Shown in pieces: positions 10,101 to 19,787 of a stretch of 64,000 nt of DNA. The translations under genes were made by a program, and so were the position numbers. The notes beneath the pieces were generated by a model that saw nothing but the letters and a program-made list of their open reading frames with translations, had not been told where the DNA came from and did not search any database. Within the stretch, counting starts at the first letter, position 1; each line of letters opens with the position of its first letter. The stretch spans positions 1 to 64,000 of the forward strand of contig DAOUJI010000013.1 of NCBI GenBank assembly GCA_034422875.1, written 5' to 3'. Source of the stretch: DAOUJI01 sp034422875 (GTDB taxonomy: Bacteria; Chloroflexota; Dehalococcoidia; Lucifugimonadales; JAGWBF01).

Positions 10101-11060
10101 TCAGGTGTAACGTATTCGGGGCTCCAACCAGGCGTAAATGAGATCGATGGCCAGGTTGACGAAGAGCACAATCACCGTAATGGCGACGACTATCCCCTGG
10201 ATGTCGGGATAGTCCCGGCGAGTGATGGCGCTTATAAGCAGATTGCCCACCCCCGGCACGGTGAATATCCTCTCGATTATTACGGTGCCGCCAATCAGCC
10301 GCGTGAACTCGTAGCCGCCCACGGTGATGACTGGCAGAATCGCATTCCTAAGCGTGTGCCGGGAAAGCACCACGGACTCCTTCAGTCCTTTGGAGCGGGC
10401 AGTCCGTATATAGTCTTCTCTAAGCACCTCAAGCACCGAAGACCGAGTAACCCGGGCGATGAACGCCATGTGGGTCAATGAGAGGGCTAAAGCGGGGAGC
10501 ACAAGCTGCTGCAAATTGCGGGTGGGATTCTCCCAGACGTCGGCATAGTCCAGAGGAGGGGCCCACTCGAATACATTCACCAGGAAGTAGACCAGGAGGA
10601 CGGCAATCCAAAAGTTGGGAAAAGCTATGCCTGCGGTGGTTATTGCCCGGCTGATGTAGTCGGGCAGTCTGTCCTGCTTGACGGCCGAGATTACTCCTAG
10701 AGGAACAGCGACCACAGCAGCCATCAGCAGCGCCATCACCGTCAATTCCAGGGTCACAGGAAAACGGTCCTTCAGACTTTCGGATACAGACTTGTCGAAG
10801 TGGATGGAAGTCCCGAAGTCCAGCTGGAGCATCCCCCACATCCAGTCCCCGTATTGGACAGCTATGGGGCGGTCGGTTCCCAGCTTGGCCCGCTCCGCTT
10901 GGAGCTGTTCCTCTGTAAAGAACCCCGAGCCGGACGTGCCGGCCAGTGAGACGTAGGCAGGGTCCCCTGGGACTAGGCGTAGGATGATGAACACCAATAG
11001 CGTCACCAACCACAAAGTTGGGACGAACAACAGCACACGTTTCAGTATGTATGTCTGCAT
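10101..11060 (-). CDS. peptide/nickel-type ABC importer permease (DppB-like), set 1
   Basis: 319 aa. It begins with the DppB-type first helix MQTYILKRVLLFVPTLWLV, followed by a periplasmic domain and five further helices. The EAA loop is RTARSKGLKESVVLSRHTLRN and the C-terminus YAWLEPRIRY is typical. It pairs with the DppC gene; the likely binding-protein gene is divergent at 11270. Confidence 0.92.
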   Translation of the reverse strand: MQTYILKRVLLFVPTLWLVTLLVFIILRLVPGDPAYVSLAGTSGSGFFTEEQLQAERAKLGTDRPIAVQYGDWMWGMLQLDFGTSIHFDKSVSESLKDRFPVTLELTVMALLMAAVVAVPLGVISAVKQDRLPDYISRAITTAGIAFPNFWIAVLLVYFLVNVFEWAPPLDYADVWENPTRNLQQLVLPALALSLTHMAFIARVTRSSVLEVLREDYIRTARSKGLKESVVLSRHTLRNAILPVITVGGYEFTRLIGGTVIIERIFTVPGVGNLLISAITRRDYPDIQGIVVAITVIVLFVNLAIDLIYAWLEPRIRYT

Positions 11061-11178
11061 CCGAACAGGCCTCTTCTGTCTCGCTTATACTATCACGCCC
11101 AGGCTCGTAGTGAATAAACTATTCAAGACTAACACTCCACTACTAGGTTAAGGCCGACTTCGTAATGTCGTTAAGAAA

Positions 11179-11207
11179 TTGACACTGTTTTATGAATGCT
11201 GTACAGT
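11179..11207 (+). promoter_or_regulatory. promoter of binding-protein gene, set 1
   Basis: TTGACA and TACAGT with a 17-base spacer, giving a start about 60 bases before the ATG at 11270. Confidence 0.65.
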
Positions 11208-11269
11208 CCGCAACATTATGGGCCACAGGACAGGCCCATTTCGCTGAAGATCTGAATGGAGGTAGCTTG

Positions 11270-13072
11270 ATGAATCTTGCGAGAGGCCTGAAACGGTTAT
11301 TGGTTCCGCTAACCGTGTTGCTTATGCTGGCGGCGTTCGTCTCAGTGGCCTGTGGCGAGGACGCCACAGCCACTCCTAGACCTACCAACACACCCGTACC
11401 GGTCCAACCTACCGACACGCCCGTTCCAACCGCAGTTCCTACGGAGGCAGCGGCAATGCCGGGCCCGCCCACAGACGAACGGGGGGGAGTGGTCCCTCTG
11501 ATGTCCTTCGGGTCCCCGCAGACAGGAATAGCTGGATTCGGAGGCACCCTGCTGACGGGAGCGTCCCACGAGGTCCCACTCACAAACTCCCTGCTTCATT
11601 TGGACCCGGAAACTCCGGACCCGATAGACCTCAGCGGAGACTTGGCCAGGGAATGGTCAGTGTCTGATGACGGCCTCATCTACACCTTCAAGCTGCACGA
11701 AGGGATAGTTTCCCACGAGGGCAAGCCTGTAGGCGCTGAAGACGTTGTGCTCAGCCTTATAGCGATGCTCGAGCCTGAGAAGCTGCCCGACGAGTATGCT
11801 GAACTCCGAGGGATGTTGGACACGGCCCCTGCCGGCCCCTATGGGTCACTAGTAAGGACTTTCTATAAAGAAGCCCGGGTAGTGGACGAAAACACCGTTG
11901 ATATCGAAGCTCAGTTCCCATCACCGACGTTGCTGAGGGTTATGGGAGACAATCACATACGAATCATGCCCTTCCACCTCTTCCGTGAGGGCCGGATTCC
12001 TGAATGGAGTTCTCCTGACAACATCATCGGCACCGGTCCGTTCATGCTGGTGGAATACGAACAGGACGTTAAGAGCGTAAACGAGCGGAATCCTCGTTAC
12101 TTCAAAGAAGGCAAGCCCTACGTCGACCAGCTGGTCCACTTCATCCTGGCCGACGCCTCCGCCGTAATCGCCGCCTACAAGAGTGAACAGGTCCTGCTCC
12201 CCGATACGGGAATTAACAACCTGAGCTTCGAGGACACCGCGAAGCTGGCTGAGGAAGAGCCCGACAAACTGGAGATGCACGTCGGAGGTCCGCTGTACCA
12301 ATTGGGCTTGGCCATGAACGCCGACATGGCGCCGGGCAATATCCCCGAAGTGCGCCGAGCGATGATGCTGGCCCTCCACAGACAGCCTCTGATAGAGACC
12401 TTCGGCAGCATCAACCGCATTGGGACTCCCTTCCCTTGCGACTTCGCGTGGAGCTACACGTGTGAGGAGGCTGCCCAGATTCCCGGTTTCCGGGAAGACC
12501 CCAACAACCCCGGCCAGAAGCACCCGGACGACATAGCCGAGGCTCGGCGCTTGTCTGAATCAGCAGGCTGGGGCGAAGGCAGCGAGATCACACTGACCTG
12601 CTCCATCGTAATCGAATATTGCGACTTGGCGGTTCTGGTCAAGGAACAACTGGAAGACTACCTGCAGTGGGACGTCACGCTCAACTCTATGGAGTTCAAC
12701 GCCGGGACCGACTTCATCAGGACTAGACAATATCAGATAGCGATCGAGGCAAACTCCTTTTCCATCCCTGACCCTGCCGCCATTGCCGCGGCGTGGGATA
12801 AGGATGGAAGTCGAGGTGAAGAAATATCAGGGTTCTACAACCCCGACGCCCAAGCCCTATGGGACCCAATAGCGCGAGCGGACAGTCCTGAAGAGATAAA
12901 GGCATTGGTGGCGCAGGCAAATGACATCCTGCTGGCCGACACGGCCTGGCCCGGAATCTACTACCCCATGAGGGGCTGGCTGGTGAACAAGAGGATCATG
13001 GGATTCAACACGCCGGCGAACCTTTATGCTCACATGAAACACGAACATATCTGGTGCCCGTCTTGTAAGTAG
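11270..13072 (+). CDS. family 5 solute-binding lipoprotein, set 1
   Basis: 600 aa from the ATG at 11270, with GGAGGT just before it; the upstream in-frame extension has no such signal. A signal peptide ends in lipobox VSVAC, then a Thr/Pro linker (TPRPTNTPVPVQPTDTPVP). The mature part has DppA/OppA features: LAREWSVSDDGLIYTFKL, GTGPFMLVEY and VRRAMMLALHRQPLIE. It should deliver oligopeptides or another solute to the divergent permeases. The C-terminus ends in KHEHIWCPSCK, unusual for the family and shared with the 57770 protein. Confidence 0.92.
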   Translation: MNLARGLKRLLVPLTVLLMLAAFVSVACGEDATATPRPTNTPVPVQPTDTPVPTAVPTEAAAMPGPPTDERGGVVPLMSFGSPQTGIAGFGGTLLTGASHEVPLTNSLLHLDPETPDPIDLSGDLAREWSVSDDGLIYTFKLHEGIVSHEGKPVGAEDVVLSLIAMLEPEKLPDEYAELRGMLDTAPAGPYGSLVRTFYKEARVVDENTVDIEAQFPSPTLLRVMGDNHIRIMPFHLFREGRIPEWSSPDNIIGTGPFMLVEYEQDVKSVNERNPRYFKEGKPYVDQLVHFILADASAVIAAYKSEQVLLPDTGINNLSFEDTAKLAEEEPDKLEMHVGGPLYQLGLAMNADMAPGNIPEVRRAMMLALHRQPLIETFGSINRIGTPFPCDFAWSYTCEEAAQIPGFREDPNNPGQKHPDDIAEARRLSESAGWGEGSEITLTCSIVIEYCDLAVLVKEQLEDYLQWDVTLNSMEFNAGTDFIRTRQYQIAIEANSFSIPDPAAIAAAWDKDGSRGEEISGFYNPDAQALWDPIARADSPEEIKALVAQANDILLADTAWPGIYYPMRGWLVNKRIMGFNTPANLYAHMKHEHIWCPSCK

Positions 13073-13109
13073 CCTGGAGCAAGGATAGACTGACTCCGAA
13101 CCTGAGGCA

Positions 13110-13128
13110 CCTGGGCAGTCTGCCCAGG
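13110..13128. other. hairpin after binding-protein gene
   Basis: CCTGGGCA / TGCCCAGG with a 3-base loop, in the gap before the SDR gene. No T-run follows, so it is more likely an mRNA 3'-end stabiliser or inefficient terminator. Confidence 0.4.
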
Positions 13129-13171
13129 CGCCTTGCACATTGCGCGGAACTTAGCTTGAAGGAGGTCCGTC

Positions 13172-13930
13172 ATGGGGAAACTTGACGGCAGAGTCGCCAT
13201 CCTGTCCGGCGGGTCCGGAGGAATAGCATTCGAGGAGGCGCGTCTCTTCCTCCAGGAAGGGGCCAAGGTGCTCTTGGGTGACATTCGCGACGAACTGGGC
13301 CAAAAGGCCGAAGCTGAGTTGGCCGAAACCGGAGGAGAGGTCTCTTACCATCACCTGGACGTGACCAACGAGGACGACTGGAGCGCCCTCGTCGGGTTGG
13401 CTGAAAGCAGGTACGGCAAGCTGGACATCCTGGTCAACAACGCGGGGATAACAATTCCCAAGCCTCTGGAGGAGACGACCGCAGACGACTGGGACCGGAC
13501 AATGGACATCAACGTCAAGGGAGTCTTCCTTGGCACGAAGTACGCGGTTGAGGCGATGAAAAAAGTCGGAGGCGGGGCCATAGTCAACATAGCTTCCACC
13601 GCAGGATTGGGCGGCACAAGCCATTTCCTTGGCTCCTACGGTCCCAGCAAGGCTGCCGTCCAGAACTTCACCAAGATTACCGCCTTGAAATATGCAGCGG
13701 AAAAGATACGCTGCAACACCATTTTCCCCGGCCCCATAGACACGCCCATTCTGTGGGCGTCCATTGGAGATACCCCTGAGATTAGACAGATGGCCGTAGA
13801 CTCGGTGCCGTTGGGCCGGGTGGGGCTTCCTCAGGACATAGCCAAGGGAGTGTTGTTCCTGGCGTCCGACGACGCCGAATGGATGACGGGCTCCGACCTG
13901 GTCATCGACGGAGGGATGCGGGCCAACTGA
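13172..13930 (+). CDS. short-chain dehydrogenase/reductase, tandem copy 1
   Basis: 252 aa classical SDR. NNAG at the central strand, Ser in the NIAST region and YGPSK as the catalytic YxxxK are present. The nucleotide-binding glycine motif reads SGGSGGIA instead of TGxxxGIG, so the last glycine is alanine and the first Thr is Ser. An acidic residue after strand 2 (LLGD) suggests NAD(H). GGAGGT precedes the ATG. The next gene is a close paralogue, about 88% identical by eye. Confidence 0.9.
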   Translation: MGKLDGRVAILSGGSGGIAFEEARLFLQEGAKVLLGDIRDELGQKAEAELAETGGEVSYHHLDVTNEDDWSALVGLAESRYGKLDILVNNAGITIPKPLEETTADDWDRTMDINVKGVFLGTKYAVEAMKKVGGGAIVNIASTAGLGGTSHFLGSYGPSKAAVQNFTKITALKYAAEKIRCNTIFPGPIDTPILWASIGDTPEIRQMAVDSVPLGRVGLPQDIAKGVLFLASDDAEWMTGSDLVIDGGMRAN

Positions 13931-14002
13931 CCACCGACTGAGTCTGCTACGCACCGACGCTGTTGCTTTGGGTCCGGCATAAACGCGTAATGGAGGTCCG
14001 GC

Positions 14003-14761
14003 ATGGGGAAACTTGAGGGCAGAGTGGCCATCCTGTCCGGCGGGGCGGGAGGCATTGCGTTCGAGGAGGCGCGGCTCTTTCTCCAGGAAGGGGCCAAAGT
14101 CCTATTGGGGGACGTGAGGGACGAGCTGGGCCGGAAGGCCGAGGCCGAATTGGCTGAAACCGGCGGGGACGTCTCCTATCACCATTTGGACGTAACCAAC
14201 GAAGACGACTGGCGCGCCATTGTCGGCCTGGCTGAAAGCAGGTACGGCAAGCTGGACATCCTGGTGAACAACGCCGGAATCACCATCCCCAAACCCCTGG
14301 AAGAGACGACCGCCGACGACTGGGACCGGACTATGGACATCAATGCCAAGGGCGTTTTTCTGGGCGCCAAGTACGCCGTTGAGGCCATGAAGAAAGTCGG
14401 CGGGGGCGCCATAGTCAACATCTCCTCCGGCGCAGCGTTGGGCGGCACAAGCCATTTCATAGGCTCCTATGGGCCCAGCAAGGCCGCCGTCCAGAACTTC
14501 ACTAAGATAACCGCCTTGAAGTACGCCCCTGACAAGATACGCTGCAACGCCATCTTCCCAGGCCCTGTGGACACGCCCATTCTATGGTGGTCCATAGGAG
14601 ACTCACCGGAGAGTAGGCAGCAATTCGTGGAATCCGTGCCTCTGGGCCGAGTGGGGCATCCTCAGGACATCGCCAAGGGGGTGTTGTTCCTGGCGTCCGA
14701 CGACGCCGAATGGATTACCGGCTCCGACCTGGTCATCGACGGAGGCAGTCGGGCGATGTGA
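14003..14761 (+). CDS. short-chain dehydrogenase/reductase, tandem copy 2
   Basis: 252 aa, ungapped paralogue of the preceding SDR. The same altered SGGAGGIA motif, NNAG and YGPSK are present. Differences cluster around the substrate loop (DTPEIRQMAVDS versus DSPESRQQFVES), so the copies may differ in substrate. The duplicated unit begins at the GGAGGTCCG ribosome-binding site (13161 and 13992). It converges with a P450 gene 8 bases away. Confidence 0.9.
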   Translation: MGKLEGRVAILSGGAGGIAFEEARLFLQEGAKVLLGDVRDELGRKAEAELAETGGDVSYHHLDVTNEDDWRAIVGLAESRYGKLDILVNNAGITIPKPLEETTADDWDRTMDINAKGVFLGAKYAVEAMKKVGGGAIVNISSGAALGGTSHFIGSYGPSKAAVQNFTKITALKYAPDKIRCNAIFPGPVDTPILWWSIGDSPESRQQFVESVPLGRVGHPQDIAKGVLFLASDDAEWITGSDLVIDGGSRAM

Positions 14762-14768
14762 CCGTCGG

Positions 14769-15986
14769 CTAATTCCATGTTACCGGCGCCGAGATTGGCG
14801 ACCGGTTGGTTATCGTCGGCTCGTACTCGATTTTGTCGTCGACCAGTTCCATGGTGGGCAGACGCTCGGCCAGTGCACCGAATGCCTCCTGACCCTCATA
14901 CCGGGCCATAAAGGCCCCCAGACAGTGATGGATTCCCGCGCTGAATGTCAGGTGGTGGTTGGGGTTGCGGGTAATGTTGAACCGTTCCGGGTCGCCGAAA
15001 TGCTCCGGGTCACGGTTGGCCGATGACGGCGACCATCTGATTAACTCGCCTTCCCGTATCAGCTTGTCTCCTACCGTTGCGTCCTGCATGGCCACCCGCT
15101 GGACCGTTTTCACCGGAGGCTCGTACCGCAGGCACTCCTCGGTGGCGGTCACCCGCAGTTCCGGGTTCTCCCGCAGCTTCTGCATCTCCTCCGGGTGTCG
15201 CAGCAGTTCGACAGTCCCGTTGGCAAGGAGGTTGATGGTGGTGTCGTGCCCGGCCAGGAGCAGGAGCAGGATATTGGCCAGCACCTCTTTCCGCTCCATG
15301 ATTCCCTTCTTTTCGCCCGAGGCCAACAGCGAAATCAGGTCGTCGCCCGGTTCCGACAACCGCTCCTCGACCAGCGGATCGACGTATTGTATGAGCTCGT
15401 CGATGGCGTTGTAGATGGTCTGCATCCTGTCGGGTTCGGGCCTGCCGAAGAAGGTGAGCTTGATGGCCAGGTCTTTTATGAAGCCCCTGTCCTCGTGGTG
15501 CATCTCCATCATCTTGGCAATCATCAGGGTGGGCAGAGGCCCAGCGAAGTCCCTCACCAGGTCCATGCCGTCGGCGTCCTGCAGGTCGTCTATAAGCTCG
15601 TGCACTGTCGAGCGTATCAACGACCTCCACTTTTCCATGTGGCGCGGCGTGAAATACTGCTGGAGTATCCGGCGGATGTCGTAGTGGGAAGGCCGGTCCC
15701 TGAAGGTCAGCCAGTCCCCGAAAACCCCCCGAATGAATCTGTAGATGTTCTTGTCCGACTCGTAGATGGGAGGATAGGGGTCGTCGCTGGCGTTCACCCA
15801 CACGGCGTTGGAGAAGACCTCGTGTCGCCTCACTATCCAGACCGAGTCGTCGTAGCGGGTGACGATCCACATCTTGAAGGCGTCGTTCCAGTGGACAGGC
15901 TCAGTTTCCCTCAACGTCCCGAAGTAGGTGTAGGGGTCGGTCAGGACCTCAGGCGCCAGCATGTTGTCGTCTACGGTTGTCGCCAT
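14769..15986 (-). CDS. cytochrome P450
   Basis: 405 aa from the ATG at 15986, chosen as the family-like start (MATTVDDNM); the frame opens 12 codons earlier. The I-helix oxygen-binding motif is AGHDTT, ExxR is EECLR, and the heme loop is FSAGIHHCLG with Cys near residue 355. Soluble bacterial class. It should hydroxylate an unknown small molecule using a ferredoxin or flavodoxin partner; no partner gene is visible here. Confidence 0.95.
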   Translation of the reverse strand: MATTVDDNMLAPEVLTDPYTYFGTLRETEPVHWNDAFKMWIVTRYDDSVWIVRRHEVFSNAVWVNASDDPYPPIYESDKNIYRFIRGVFGDWLTFRDRPSHYDIRRILQQYFTPRHMEKWRSLIRSTVHELIDDLQDADGMDLVRDFAGPLPTLMIAKMMEMHHEDRGFIKDLAIKLTFFGRPEPDRMQTIYNAIDELIQYVDPLVEERLSEPGDDLISLLASGEKKGIMERKEVLANILLLLLAGHDTTINLLANGTVELLRHPEEMQKLRENPELRVTATEECLRYEPPVKTVQRVAMQDATVGDKLIREGELIRWSPSSANRDPEHFGDPERFNITRNPNHHLTFSAGIHHCLGAFMARYEGQEAFGALAERLPTMELVDDKIEYEPTITNRSPISAPVTWN

Positions 15987-16071
15987 AACGCCGCCTCGCT
16001 GCGATGTGCCGCGATTGTACAAGAACCCCTGCAGGGGGGTCTACAAGGCACGCCTGACAGACCTCTGCAGC

Positions 16072-16099
16072 TTGACGGTTTCTGGATAGGGGCCATAAT
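16072..16099 (+). promoter_or_regulatory. promoter of ThDP enzyme gene
   Basis: TTGACG and CATAAT with a 16-base spacer, about 40 bases before the ATG at 16138. Confidence 0.5.
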
Positions 16100-16137
16100 A
16101 GGCTCAGGTTTGGATATGAAGGGTTGGAGGTCATGAC

Positions 16138-17814
16138 ATGGCGCATACCACCGGGGCAAAGTTCTTTGCCGATACTCTGAAGGGCTACGGAGTCACCCAC
16201 GTTTTCGTCGCGCCGTCGGTGGCTGCTCGTGGGCTGGCCGAGCTAAGCCAGTTGGGGGTCAAAAGCATAGTCACCCACGGCGAAAAGGCTGCAGCGTACA
16301 TGGCCGACGGCTACGCCAGGGCCGCCAACCGCCCTGGTGTATGCCTGGCCCAGTCCGTGGGGGCCGCCAACATGGCCGCCGGACTTCAGGACGCCTACCT
16401 AGCCTTGTCTCCGGTGATTGCCATGACGGGCCGCAAGACTCCTATGGAACAGTTCAAGAACGCGTACCAGGAAATCGAGCACTCCCAACCCTTTGCGTCA
16501 GTCACCAAATTCAGCGGGCTGGTGGAGACCGTGGAACAGTTCCCTCACATGCTCCGCCAGGCCTTCCGAGAGGCCACCTCGGGTGCCACGGCTCCGGTCC
16601 ACCTGGACCTGCAGGGCATGACGGGAAGCTCCATTATGAACGGAGAAGCGGACCTGGAAGTGATGGTTGAGGAGACTTTCACTCGGCGTCCGGCCTTCCG
16701 GCCCGAGGCGTCACCCGACACCGTGCGCCAGGCAGCCCAGGCACTGGTCAGCGCCCAACGGCCCGTCATAGTGGCTGGAGGCGGCGTCACGGCGTCTCAG
16801 GCCCAGGCAGAGGTGGTGGAGCTGGCTGAACTGCTGTCCATCCCAGTAGCCACGTCGCTGAACGCCAAGGGGACTATTCCCGACAACCACCCGCTGTCCG
16901 TGGGCGTCGTGGGGACTTACTCCCGGTGGTGCGCCAACCGGGTGGTGTATGAGGCCGATCTCGTGTTCTTCATCGGCAGCCACACCGGCAGCCAGGTCAC
17001 CAACGAATGGCAGATTCCCAAAGCGGGCACCCGCGTCATACAGATGGACATCGATCCGTCGGAGTTGGGCCGCAGCTACCCCAACGAGGTCTCCCTCCAC
17101 GGAGACGCCAAGGCCACCACTCGGCGGCTCATAGAGGCCCTGGAGCCTATGGGCGGCCATGCTGACTGGCTGGCGCGTGTCGAGGAGCTGGTGGGAGACT
17201 GGCGAAAAGAAGTGGAGCCGAGGGCCAATTCCGATGTCGTACCCATCATACCTGAGCGGCTGTGCACTGAAGTGACCAATTTCCTGCCCGAAGATGCTTT
17301 GCTTGCCGTGGACACCGGCCACGCCGGCATCTGGACCGGCTCCATGGTGGACATGAACCACCCGGGCCAGGACTACATTCGCTGCGCGGGTTCGTTGGGC
17401 TGGGGACTCCCCGGCGCCATTGGGGCCAAATTGGCCCTACCCGACCGGCCTGTGGTCTGCTTCACTGGCGACGGAGGTTTCTGGTACCACATCGCTGAGA
17501 TTGAGACCGCAGTCCGCTACTCGATTCCCCTGGTCGTGGTCGTAAACAACAACAGCGGTCTGATACAGGACAAGCGGGGCGACGATGCCGCCTACGCCCT
17601 TGTCCCAGGCTCCGACTCCGCTGACTTGTGGTGGTTTACCGACGTGGACCTGGCCAAGGTTTCCGAGGCCATGGGAGCATTTGCCGTCCGGGTCGAGCAG
17701 CCAGGCGATATCCAACCCGCGCTACAGCAGGCGCTGGCCTCAGGACGTCCGGCTGTAGTCGACGTGGTCACCGACCAGATGGACAGCCTTGCCCCCGTGA
17801 AATGGAACCCGTAG
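16138..17814 (+). CDS. thiamine diphosphate-dependent enzyme (acetolactate synthase-like)
   Basis: 558 aa with three ThDP-family domains. The catalytic Glu is in THGEKAAAYMADGYAR (E49). A central domain (about 190-330) follows, then a C-terminal PP domain with GDGGFWYHIAEIETAVRYSI and NNN as the metal/diphosphate motif. It may be a 2-oxoacid decarboxylase, lyase or acetolactate synthase-like carboligase; true IlvB proteins are longer at the N-terminus. GGAGG lies 7 bases before the ATG. An SDR follows after 45 bases and may act on its product. Confidence 0.88.
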   Translation: MAHTTGAKFFADTLKGYGVTHVFVAPSVAARGLAELSQLGVKSIVTHGEKAAAYMADGYARAANRPGVCLAQSVGAANMAAGLQDAYLALSPVIAMTGRKTPMEQFKNAYQEIEHSQPFASVTKFSGLVETVEQFPHMLRQAFREATSGATAPVHLDLQGMTGSSIMNGEADLEVMVEETFTRRPAFRPEASPDTVRQAAQALVSAQRPVIVAGGGVTASQAQAEVVELAELLSIPVATSLNAKGTIPDNHPLSVGVVGTYSRWCANRVVYEADLVFFIGSHTGSQVTNEWQIPKAGTRVIQMDIDPSELGRSYPNEVSLHGDAKATTRRLIEALEPMGGHADWLARVEELVGDWRKEVEPRANSDVVPIIPERLCTEVTNFLPEDALLAVDTGHAGIWTGSMVDMNHPGQDYIRCAGSLGWGLPGAIGAKLALPDRPVVCFTGDGGFWYHIAEIETAVRYSIPLVVVVNNNSGLIQDKRGDDAAYALVPGSDSADLWWFTDVDLAKVSEAMGAFAVRVEQPGDIQPALQQALASGRPAVVDVVTDQMDSLAPVKWNP

Positions 17815-17859
17815 CCATCCCTGAACATCCAGTAACCCGATGTATTAGGAGAACCGAAG

Positions 17860-18708
17860 ATGTACGACTTGGAAGGCAAGACAGCGATAGTCACTGGAGC
17901 GGCGGGACGCCACGGAATTGGCAGGGCTATAGCCACCCGCCTGGCCCTGGAGGGAGCCGATGTCGTTGTGACCGATGTCCCCCAGAGCCTGGATGCCATC
18001 AGGGGCGAGGACCAGCAAGCCGGCTGGCGAGGGATGCCCAGCGTCGTCGAAGAAATTGAGGACATGGGACGGCAGTCCCTCGGCATCTACTCCGACGTGT
18101 CCGACAGCGGCCAGGTGGCAGACATGCTCAAGCAAGTCTTAGACCAGTTTGGGAAAGTGGACATTCTGGTCAACAACGCCGGATCCCGGCCCGGAAAAGA
18201 CCGGGTGCCTGTGGTGGAACTGGAGGAAGAGGCCTTCGACGAGGTGCTGCGGGTGAACGTACGGGGGACCTACCTTTGCTCTCAGGCCGTGGCACAGCAC
18301 ATGATAGCCAGGGGCGGAGGCGGCAAGATCATCAACATATCCTCCGGAGCCGGCAAGAAAGGAATGGCCCGCTACGCCGCGTACTGCGCATCCAAGTTCG
18401 CTGTCATCGGGTTCACTCAGGCAATGGCCCAGGAAATGGCTCGGTACAAGGTGAACGTCAACGCCATCTGCCCTGGCTTGGTGGACACCGAGCGGGTGGA
18501 CTTTATCGCCGCAGCCCTGGCGCCGGAGGGCGAGTCCGCCGTGGAGTACCGGGCCGACATGACCCGGGAGCGGGCTGCCATAGTCCCCATGGGCCGCATC
18601 GCCCACGGCGCTGACATAGCCCGCGCTGCCGCATTCCTGGCCTCCGCCGAGTCGGACTACATGACAGGTCTCTCCATCAGCGTCTCCGGCGGCGCCGAAA
18701 TGAACTAG
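17860..18708 (+). CDS. short-chain dehydrogenase/reductase
   Basis: 282 aa. Standard motifs: TGAAGRHGIG (slightly expanded glycine loop), NNAG, Ser in NISSGAG, YCASK, and PGLVDT after strand 6. Asp after strand 2 (VTDV) suggests NAD(H). It lies 45 bases downstream of the ThDP gene in the same direction, probably one transcript. Confidence 0.9.
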   Translation: MYDLEGKTAIVTGAAGRHGIGRAIATRLALEGADVVVTDVPQSLDAIRGEDQQAGWRGMPSVVEEIEDMGRQSLGIYSDVSDSGQVADMLKQVLDQFGKVDILVNNAGSRPGKDRVPVVELEEEAFDEVLRVNVRGTYLCSQAVAQHMIARGGGGKIINISSGAGKKGMARYAAYCASKFAVIGFTQAMAQEMARYKVNVNAICPGLVDTERVDFIAAALAPEGESAVEYRADMTRERAAIVPMGRIAHGADIARAAAFLASAESDYMTGLSISVSGGAEMN

Positions 18709-18755
18709 GGTCTGGGCAGCCGACATTCTCTGGGCAGCGCGGTCCCTGTCTTCTT

Positions 18756-18878
18756 CCCGTTCGCCCTGAGCCTGTCGAAGGGCCGCCTTGATGGGCTGTC
18801 AATTCCCCGACGATAGATGGGACCTCGGGCGACCGCTGGTGGCCCCTACCGTGTCGACATTCCAGCGGATGCTGGAAT
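18756..18878. repeat. dispersed palindromic repeats
   Basis: 18756-18787 (CCCGTTCGCCCTGAGC, then CTGTCGAAGGGCC) is an imperfect palindrome related to 2955-2994. 18859-18878 is an 8-bp stem ATTCCAGC/GCTGGAAT. No coding signal in this gap. Confidence 0.55.
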
Positions 18879-18905
18879 ACAGGGGTGCCCTACCGGGCAC
18901 GTCTC

Positions 18906-19769
18906 TCAGAGATTGATCGTATCCCCGTACGCATCCACACGCGCGTCCAGAGAGATACGAAGCGCCTCCAGGTCTGAGTGGGCGAGCACCCGCTCGATGC
19001 ACTCCTCGCTGCCAGCCACGAAGGTCCACATGAAGTCTATCTCCGTCGCGACGCACCACGTCCGGTCCTCCGGCCACCAGATGTTGGGCGACTGCCCCCA
19101 GCGCCTGTAAAAGGACATTACGGCGTCTAGAGGGCCTTCCAGCAGGAAATATTCTCTGCCGAAGTCTGGGACTTTCAACGTAGGCGTCCGTCGCCAGGAC
19201 CGTCCCCCAAGGAACCCGTAGCCGTGCCAAATGCAGAAATAGCAACGTTCGGGTGTAGAGGTGAACTGCCTGAGGGTGCTGACCAGAGACTGGCATTCGT
19301 CCTGGGGAAGATCACCCATGGATGGAGCTTGACCCCATTCCGGGTCTCGGTATTTGGGCGGTTCAGTGGCGTTGGCGATGCGATGGAACTGCATCTGTGG
19401 ATGAGCGACCTTGCCGTTCCACTCCGCGACATCGGACCAGCGGACCTTCTCCCAGGACAGGTCGGGCCATTGCCGCTTGGCTGGGTGGAAGACCCTTGCG
19501 TAAGAGTCAAATCCTTCCGGGACTATCTCTCCTGCCAACACCCCCTTTTGACGGTTGTGGGCCCACAGCCTCTGCTTCACCCATTCTCCGGGGGCGACGT
19601 TGTTCATCACTTCAAGCCCTTCAGGCGGACGCCACATCTCCTGAAGCGCGGGATCGCGCCACCGATCCCAAAACCAGGGCCGGCGTCCCGACATCAGCGT
19701 ACCAGTCGACCTGACAGTCAGCGGGTCCAGTACACGGGCCAGTGCTCTCGTAAACCAGTTCATGGACAA
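18906..19769 (-). CDS. conserved hypothetical protein
   Basis: 287 aa. Not assigned to a named family. Trp-rich soluble sequence with segments that look conserved: PEGFDSYARVFHPA, STPERCYFCIWHGYG, YFLLEGPLDAV and NIWWPEDRTWCVATEIDF. Similar wording is familiar from uncharacterised actinobacterial proteins (recollection, not a search). It is 18 bases downstream of the VHL-like gene, so the two are probably co-transcribed. Confidence 0.75.
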   Translation of the reverse strand: MSMNWFTRALARVLDPLTVRSTGTLMSGRRPWFWDRWRDPALQEMWRPPEGLEVMNNVAPGEWVKQRLWAHNRQKGVLAGEIVPEGFDSYARVFHPAKRQWPDLSWEKVRWSDVAEWNGKVAHPQMQFHRIANATEPPKYRDPEWGQAPSMGDLPQDECQSLVSTLRQFTSTPERCYFCIWHGYGFLGGRSWRRTPTLKVPDFGREYFLLEGPLDAVMSFYRRWGQSPNIWWPEDRTWCVATEIDFMWTFVAGSEECIERVLAHSDLEALRISLDARVDAYGDTINL

Positions 19770-19787
19770 ATTCCCGTTCTTTGACGA

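Noticed and set aside
13172..14761. Tandem SDR pair as an assembly duplication
   Set aside because: The copies differ at about 30 residues with clustered substitutions, so they are true paralogues.
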